Positions 58,918 to 64,000 of a stretch of DNA of 64,000 bases are shown here, one piece after another. The stretch comes from Malus domestica (taxonomy: Eukaryota; Streptophyta; Magnoliopsida; Rosales; Rosaceae), in contig NC_091673.1 of the NCBI RefSeq assembly GCF_042453785.1, forward strand, positions 13,921,501 to 13,985,500, in the 5' to 3' direction. Position 1 is the first letter of the stretch; each line of letters opens with the position of its first letter. The notes beneath the pieces were generated by a model that saw nothing but the letters and a program-made list of their open reading frames with translations, had not been told where the DNA came from and searched no databases. Made by a program: the position numbers and the translations under genes.

Positions 58918-59757
58918 CTATGGGATTGATTCACGTTCTAACCCACATTCCATTTTTGCATATTGCATTGCCGATTTGCTTTGCTTCAAAATATCAATTC
59001 CGTGAAACAGTGCCACATGAACGAGGGTTGCAGTAAATCTTGCAAATCCTGATCCAATGGACAAAGCAAAAAGCTGGCTAAGAGAAAGCTTGCCGTAACT
59101 ATTATAGGCATCAATATTAATATCAAACTGGGGTGTTAAGATCTTGGTAATGTCGTATTTATGCCCGGTAAAAGTGAAGAGCTTGCTGGAAAATATAGGG
59201 AATTTCTGAGCATCGAAAGTGTTAAACTTCCAGTAACAAAGAGGCATAATGATGTAGATGAAAATGACAAATCCAAACCCATCATTGAGAATGGAAGTCC
59301 ATGGCGTGACGAGGGGGCTGCCGTGATAAGCAGAAATCCTAGCCCAATCGAAGGTGAAGACACCAACACCAAATCCACTATAACCTGAGCCAATCTGCTG
59401 AGCTATGATACTGTGTGGCCAAGCCCATCAGACCCATGAGAAGAACGTTAAGATGGGGAAAAGATAACCAGGGAATGCATAGTAGAGAAAGCTTGCTGTC
59501 AAGGCAATGAGGAAAAACTGCATCGGGGTAAGGCCTTTCGCTTTATGGTCTTTTTCGTGGAGTGCTCTGAACAAAGAAACCTGAGCAACGTTGGAAGGCC
59601 ACCATATTTCCACCGAGTCGACCAAGTACTTCCTGAGAATCCCAGCCCATCCATACCCAATTACCTGAGTGGTGAGGACGATAACGAGGCTAAGGATAAA
59701 GCTCAAGCTCAGCTTGTAATAAGCCTTTATAATGGTGATTGCGCCAATCGAGTAGGC
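58918..59757 (-). pseudogene. Intron-free oligopeptide transporter (OPT family) fragment
   Basis: On the minus strand the frame reads GGDAYSIGAITIIKAYYKLS, then QVIGYGWAGILRKYLVDSVE and IWWPSNVAQVSLFRALHEKD. It continues through AWPHSIIAQQIGSGYSG, FDWARISAYHGSPLVTPW, YWKFNTFDAQKFPIFSSKLF, TKILTPQFDINIDAYNSYGK and FALSIGSGFARFTATLVHVA to about 58946. This is the central-to-C-terminal part of a plant OPT (peptide or metal-chelate transporter of the plasma membrane). It is continuous without introns but contains a stop (FFSWV-stop-WAWPHS, near 59425) and lacks the N-terminal half and the end. It lies in sense orientation inside the LTR element, so it is a captured, non-functional copy. Confidence 0.85.
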
Positions 59758-60490
59758 ATCACCCCTACCGTGGGAAAATAAGTGTCTAAGTTCAGAATCA
59801 CATCAAGGAGGGCAGGGTCGCCATTCCCAATCCTATTGAGCACAGCCGGGTTGAATGTCCGAATCCAATCAAGGATTTCAAGATCGACGCCTTCAGAAAG
59901 CTCCGATTCCCGTCCGGATCTGAAGTACTTATAAATTAAGACCATCACTAATAGTGACACCGGTAGGATGATACGCGCCACTGAAAACATAACTTTTTGT
60001 GAGATTGCGGCGACGACTGTAACTGAAATTGGGTTGCTAGGTTTTGCAGGATCGAAAAACCCAATCTTCGTTGAACAAATCGCAATCTTCCGTCGGCAGT
60101 TCAATCTTCTCCTCCTCCTCTTCTTCCTGAGAAGAACCCAACAATTCAATCTTCTGATCTTTGTGTTGTTCGACGATGGATTTCAGATCAACCGGCTCTT
60201 GGGTTTCATCCGAATTGTTGTTCTCCAACTAGGTTTCTTCTGAACTGTGATCCTCCAACTGGTTTCTTCTGAACTGTGATCCTCTAACTGGGTTTCGTAT
60301 AGCATCAGAGCCATCGAGATCTGGGTCTGTGATGCCACCGACGGCCGCCTCAACGACGACGCAGACATAGTCGGAGACATCATCACCGTGGAGTTTATCA
60401 GAGAATTGAATCGGCGTGGGAGGAGATGGAGGAAATTGAGAACTGGAGCCGACAACTCGTACAAGAACCCTAGATCGCTGGTCTTGTTGC
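59758..60490 (-). pseudogene. Unrecognised coding-like segments fused to the OPT fragment
   Basis: Minus-strand frames with coding character lead into the OPT fragment. One is acidic (60228-60037: IVEQHKDQKIELLGSSQEEE and onward). The next (60149-59750) has a hydrophobic stretch (ARIILPVSLLVMVLIYKYF) and then LEILDWIRTFNPAVLNRIGN, GDPALLDVILNLDTYFPTVG. Further upstream GAGGATCACAGTTCAGAAGA occurs twice, with a third degenerate copy. I do not recognise the source gene or genes. The junction to OPT lies at about 59757, where the frame changes from NLDTYFPTVG to GGDAYSIGAI. Confidence 0.5.
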
Positions 60491-60760
60491 TGCTACTTCT
60501 GCATCATCTTTCTATCTTATTTTCTCGGGAAAATTAGAAAGATTGAGGTTTTTGAGATGGGGAGCCCCATTTCTTTTCTAGCCGTTCCTTTTTATTTCCT
60601 TAGAAAGTCGGTTGTTTGGATTGGAAAGAAATAATAGAGAGGAAAGAAAACCAAATATGGGATCTGGGAAAGCTTTGGTTTGTAGATTCATGGCGGAGGT
60701 AAAAAAAATAAAAGAGAACCGACACAGCTTTTCGTGTCGTTTCCCACAGACGGTGCCAAA

Positions 60761-61119
60761 TGTTGATGCACAAAACCGGAGGTCTTGGAATAACGTAAAT
60801 CCGACTGTGAATCTGCAAGTAATGTAAATAACACAAGATGTATCGTGGTTCACCTCAAGGTTTGGGCTACATCCACACTGATTGTATTTATTTGAGGGAG
60901 AGAAAGCTCTGAGAGTGAGAGCGTTGAGAGGGGGTGAGAAGGCCTAGGAATTAGCCTCTGAAATGGCCTCTCCTAATTGTGAGGGTAAAGGGTCCTTTTA
61001 TAGAATAAGGACTCCTCACTTATTACATATTTGCCCCTTTCTTTATCATATAATTACATTTAAGTCCCTTCAGTATTTGTACGAGATCTAAATACGAAGC
61101 CCTAAATATGGTATAAACA
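60761..61119 (-). repeat. LTR (5' LTR in element orientation)
   Basis: 359 bp, paired with 56158-56514. The minus strand has a TATA-like CTATAAAAGGAC near 60990-61003, and the primer-binding-site-like TTTGGCACCGTCTGTGGG follows immediately at 60760. Confidence 0.9.
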
Positions 61120-61165
61120 AAACTAGTTCAGTTCGAGATAGTACGGTCCAACAAACGCACCCATA

Positions 61166-62375
61166 AAATCTTAAAGTTCGTTTGTCGGTTTATTCAAAAA
61201 AATATTTTGTAAAACATCATCGAATGGGCCTTCACTTGTCGGATTCAGCTTGGTATTTTAAATTGTAAGAGTAGTTCCACCATGGTGTATTACCCGGTGG
61301 ACTAGGGATGGAACAGGGCCAAATAGGCCGGCGGAAAAGGTCCAGCTTATGTCAGCCCGAGGGACAGGCCAGGCCCGAGCGACAAGCTCGGCAGGGATTG
61401 CTAGCCCGAGAGCCCGAAGGGAATGTGACATGGGCTGACGTCAGTCACAAAAAATATAAAATATTAATATATATAAAATAAAAGAAAATCCAGGCTTCGA
61501 ACTCAAACGCTCTCGTCGGAGTTCGTCGTCGAGGTTGATGATACACCCACAGACAAATGACAGAGACTAAACCCAAGGGTTTCAACTCGAAACACATAAA
61601 AAACCAGAGAATAACTCAAGCAATTGAAGTAGGGCAATAACCTCATCTGGGTTTGAGCAATGGAAGCTTGAAGCTCTCGGCTTCAATGGTGGATGACCCA
61701 AATGGTGCTCTCATGATGCATGCAAGGATATATTCGAGTTCCTCTCATCCAGGGGATTGAGATTTCAGAGTTTGTTAGTTTGATTTGCTTCGGTTTCGAA
61801 GAAGAAGAAGGATGAAAAGGAGATGAAAAGGAAAAGGAAGGATATATGGATTGGAATCTGAGTTTGTGCCTTGGCGTTGGAAAAGGAAGGATATATGGAT
61901 TGGAATATGAGCTTGTGCCTTGGCATCGGTCCATTTTGTGATTCATATGTGTGAGAGAGAGAAAGAGAGAGAGAGAAGGGGGGAATAGGAAAAGGTGTTC
62001 TGGAAAAAAAATGAGAAGTGTTATGGAAAAAGTTGAAAAGGAAAATGAGTAGGAAAAAGGAAAAAGGAAATATATTAAAAATTATTTTGTATTATTTAAA
62101 AAAAAAAAAATTTATTACCTATTGCCAATTCTATTCAAGTGTAACGGTGGAGATGCAAAATGTAATTACTATTCATTAAGGGCGATTACTGTTTACTGGG
62201 TGGATTAAATAGTGAATAGCCTCGGAAGCCTCCCACACTAGAGTTGCTCTAATTAGATGGAAAGGATCACTTTGACAACATTGGAAAAAAACAGACCAAA
62301 TCAGCTAAATTGAAAAATGTAGGGACCATTTTGGTATTAAAAGGGTTGTCTGGTAATTTAAACGGAGTTAAATTT
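61166..62375. other. Intergenic repeats upstream of the SPLAYED gene
   Basis: A GC-rich stretch (61290-61450; AGGCCAGGCCCGAGCGACAA) looks like repeat DNA. A 49 bp unit with AAAGGAAGGATATATGGATT is tandemly duplicated (61831-61879 and 61880-61928). The phrase GGGTGGATTAAATAGTGAAT...GAGTTGCTCT (62198-62250) also occurs in a variant form at about 40617-40677, so it is a dispersed repeat. No gene is seen. Confidence 0.45.
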
Positions 62376-62379
62376 CTCG

Positions 62380-63310
62380 CAAATCTCTCTCTCTCTCAAG
62401 CCAAATTGCATTTCTTAGCGCGAGGGTTTTTTTCCACAACTGCTTCTTCTCTCTCGCTCTGACTCTTATTTATGAAGCTCTCCAGCTCGCAGCAGCATCG
62501 CCTTCGAATTCCGGGTCGGATCTCCGATTAGGTAAACCCCTTTGGCCTTTCAAGCTGCCGCTTTTCCTAGTATTTTATATTGCCGTCTACAATTTTTACT
62601 GTTCCTGAACTCAATCGCTGAAAAGTTGATTAATCGAATTCGAAGACCCGTCAGTGTCAGTTTTTGTTTTTTGAGACCGAAAATTTACGCCGTAAATTTA
62701 ATTTTCTAGGGTTTTGGGACAGGATTTGCCTGTGTTTTACTAATTTTCAGCTCAATTTTCTTGCAAAAGGTCCAAGGTAGGGTTTTTGTGATTTTTTTGG
62801 GGTTTTTTGTGTTCTCGTATGTGAAAATTGACTTGGGTTTTTGTTTAAATTGAATTTGGAAAAATGGGTTGAAATTGATAGTATTAATGCTTTAGTCAAT
62901 TTTAGAAATTATTGTCACCGTTTCTCAAATAGAAAGTGTATGTCGACACCATTTGATGTTTTAATCATTGGTTTACTTTACCTAAACAAAATGCACTTAT
63001 TTCGTCACTGCAATCAATGCTTCTCCCTTTCCCTCCCAGTAGTTGAGGGGGAGAGGTGTTATTGTCTTCTAACACACTAATCATGGGTGCGTATGAGATG
63101 TCGACAAGCAGTTGTAATCGCTAGGTAGTCATTGTGATATGTTTCCCCCATTAGGTGCTGAATAGGCGGTACATCAAAACTGTAATTCTCAACATTATAT
63201 ATGTATTGCGATTCTGACTCCAAAATTTGAACCAGAGAATTCATTGATTGGTATGCTATGATAGTTATACTGTTCGTTGATTTCACTAATTGCAGGGCAG
63301 TTCGAATTAG
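62380..63310 (+). promoter_or_regulatory. 5' leader of the SPLAYED-type gene, with a leader intron
   Basis: A CT-rich stretch (62385-62465) precedes a leader exon ending at 62531 (GATTAG|GTAAAC). The next acceptor (AATTGCAG, ending at 63295) is followed after 15 bp by the start codon at 63311. The 764 bp intron has a T-rich body typical of plant introns. Confidence 0.65.
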
Positions 63311-63598
63311 ATGGCATCTTCACATAATGTTGAGTTGGAGGCAGCCAAGTTTCTCCACAAACTCATTCAAGATTCTAAAGATGAGCCTGCCAAACTTGCT
63401 ACGAAGCTTTACGTGGTTCGTGTAGTTTTCTCTTGACAAATGGTCTTTTTAAATCTTATCCCCACCCACTATTTGCTCCTATTTATTCTGACACGCATGT
63501 ACATGTATTTATTTGCATTGTGTTTGGGAAATGCAGATACTACAACACATGAAGTCAAGTGGGAAGGAACATTCCATGCCATATCAAGTGATATCAAG
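63311..63598 (+). CDS. SYD: SPLAYED-type SWI/SNF chromatin-remodelling ATPase, first two coding exons (partial)
   Basis: Exon 63311-63415 encodes MASSHNVELEAAKFLHKLIQ then DSKDEPAKLATKLYV. Exon 63537-63598 continues ILQHMKSSGKEHSMPYQVIS and ends in phase 2 at a donor (AAG|GTAAAG). This is the conserved N-terminus of the plant SNF2-class protein SPLAYED, a very large nuclear ATPase that remodels nucleosomes at developmental and defence genes. The remainder, including the helicase domain, lies beyond the window. The start is supported by the family-typical MASSHNVELEAAK opening and by the leader intron just upstream. From 63599 to 64000 there is only intron sequence. Confidence 0.92.
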
Positions 63599-64000
63599 GT
63601 AAAGGTTAATATTGTACACTCTATTTGATGGTATTTTTTCATACTGGACTTATCTTAGGGCAATCAGAAATTTTAAGATTATTATCTAGACCTGTGAAAG
63701 AATTTCAAAACTGTGCTAGCATTGTTATCATTTATATGGTGAATCCTAATGATAATTTACTTAATTATCTGATAACATCAAGCTTGCTGTGTCCAAGAAA
63801 ATAAGTTGTCTATACCTTTTAATCTGGAGGGCGCGGCTCCATTTTCTTTTATTTGGTTATTTACGCCACATATTGAGGATTGTTCGATTATATCCAATAA
63901 TATTGGTTAGGTAGTTAAATAGTTTACTTAGTTTTGGTAAAAAAATAAGATTAGTTCAATATTAAACTGCTTTAGTATGGAGATTGTTTTACATTAAGCT

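Larger units (their letters stand above)
56158..61119 (-). mobile_element. Non-autonomous LTR retrotransposon carrying captured host-gene sequence
   Basis: The LTRs are 56158-56514 and 60761-61119 (TGTTGATGC ... GGTATAAACA). AAACT flanks both sides (56153-56157 and 61120-61124). Orientation is minus: the minus strand of each LTR has a TATA box (TTCTATAAAAGGA), and just inside the right-hand LTR the minus strand reads TTTGGCACCGTCTGTGGGAA, a primer-binding-site context typical of Ty3/gypsy elements. CTTAGGGGACTAC next to the other LTR may be the polypurine tract. No gag or pol is seen. The interior holds a chimeric coding-like segment with an OPT-transporter fragment and three tandem-repeat families. 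The LTRs differ at roughly ten positions in their first 165 bp by eye. Confidence 0.85.
52122..61162. mobile_element. Large element with terminal inverted repeats, interrupted by an LTR retrotransposon
   Basis: The left end reads GGGGGCGTTTGTTTGCTC and then GGACTAGACTGGACTAACT. The right end reverse-complemented reads GGGTGCGTTTGTTGGACC and, once the LTR element is skipped, GAACTAAGTTGGACTAACTT and GTGTTTGGTG. ATA flanks both ends (52119-52121 and 61163-61165). Taking out 56158-61119 leaves about 4 kb of unique sequence with no recognisable transposase. The stretch 53060-56100 is AT/GA-rich and non-coding in appearance. Confidence 0.5.

Noticed and set aside
58918-59757. OPT fragment as a working transporter gene
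   Set aside because: It lacks the N-terminal half, has an internal stop and is enclosed by LTRs with a target duplication.

Overview
The window is nuclear DNA of a flowering plant. Genes are split by many short GT-AG introns, the intergenic DNA is AT-rich, and every recognisable gene has a clear land-plant homologue. The repeat families look like those I associate with Rosaceae (apple/pear type), but that assignment is inference. No prokaryotic features, CRISPR arrays or rRNA genes are seen. I recognised no complete tRNA gene, though I did not scan systematically.

Layout. (1) 2145-8024, minus: a 13-exon gene for a protein with an SCA7/ataxin-7-type zinc finger. (2) 13684-17446, plus: a complete 14-exon class I NHX cation/proton antiporter, with an intron in its 5' UTR. 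(3) 18377-21344, minus: an 8-exon VAP-type MSP-domain protein with a C-terminal membrane anchor, convergent with NHX. (4) 25169-27582, plus: a 4-exon plastid acyl carrier protein. (5) 28804-29232, minus: a single-exon classical arabinogalactan protein (AGP25/26/27 type). (6) 32501-38206, minus: a 10-exon RUNKEL/ULK4-type kinase with HEAT/ARM repeats, 1365 residues. (7) 63311 to the right edge, plus: the first two coding exons of a SPLAYED-type SWI/SNF ATPase. All models except the start of gene 1 were assembled with consistent splice phases.

The 39-62 kb interval is mostly mobile DNA. It holds a PIF/Harbinger-like element nested in a longer inverted-repeat element. It also holds a SINE with target duplications and a decayed Ty1/copia element (43748-51930, duplication TTTAT) whose reverse-transcriptase core is replaced by foreign DNA. 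A large element with terminal inverted repeats (52122-61162) carries an LTR retrotransposon inside it (56158-61119, duplication AAACT). That retrotransposon contains no recognisable gag-pol. It carries a chimeric, intron-free fragment of an oligopeptide-transporter (OPT) gene in sense orientation, plus three families of tandem repeats. This captured-gene retroelement is the most unusual object in the window.

Small inverted-repeat elements also sit between the genes. A Mutator-like pair has 9 and 10 bp target duplications. A fold-back family is present three times, and an apple-type element with GAGTTTTAACG termini is present twice.

The seven host genes look like unrelated neighbours (chromatin, ion transport, membrane contact sites, fatty-acid synthesis, cell wall, cytokinesis, chromatin). 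Nothing suggests a gene cluster.
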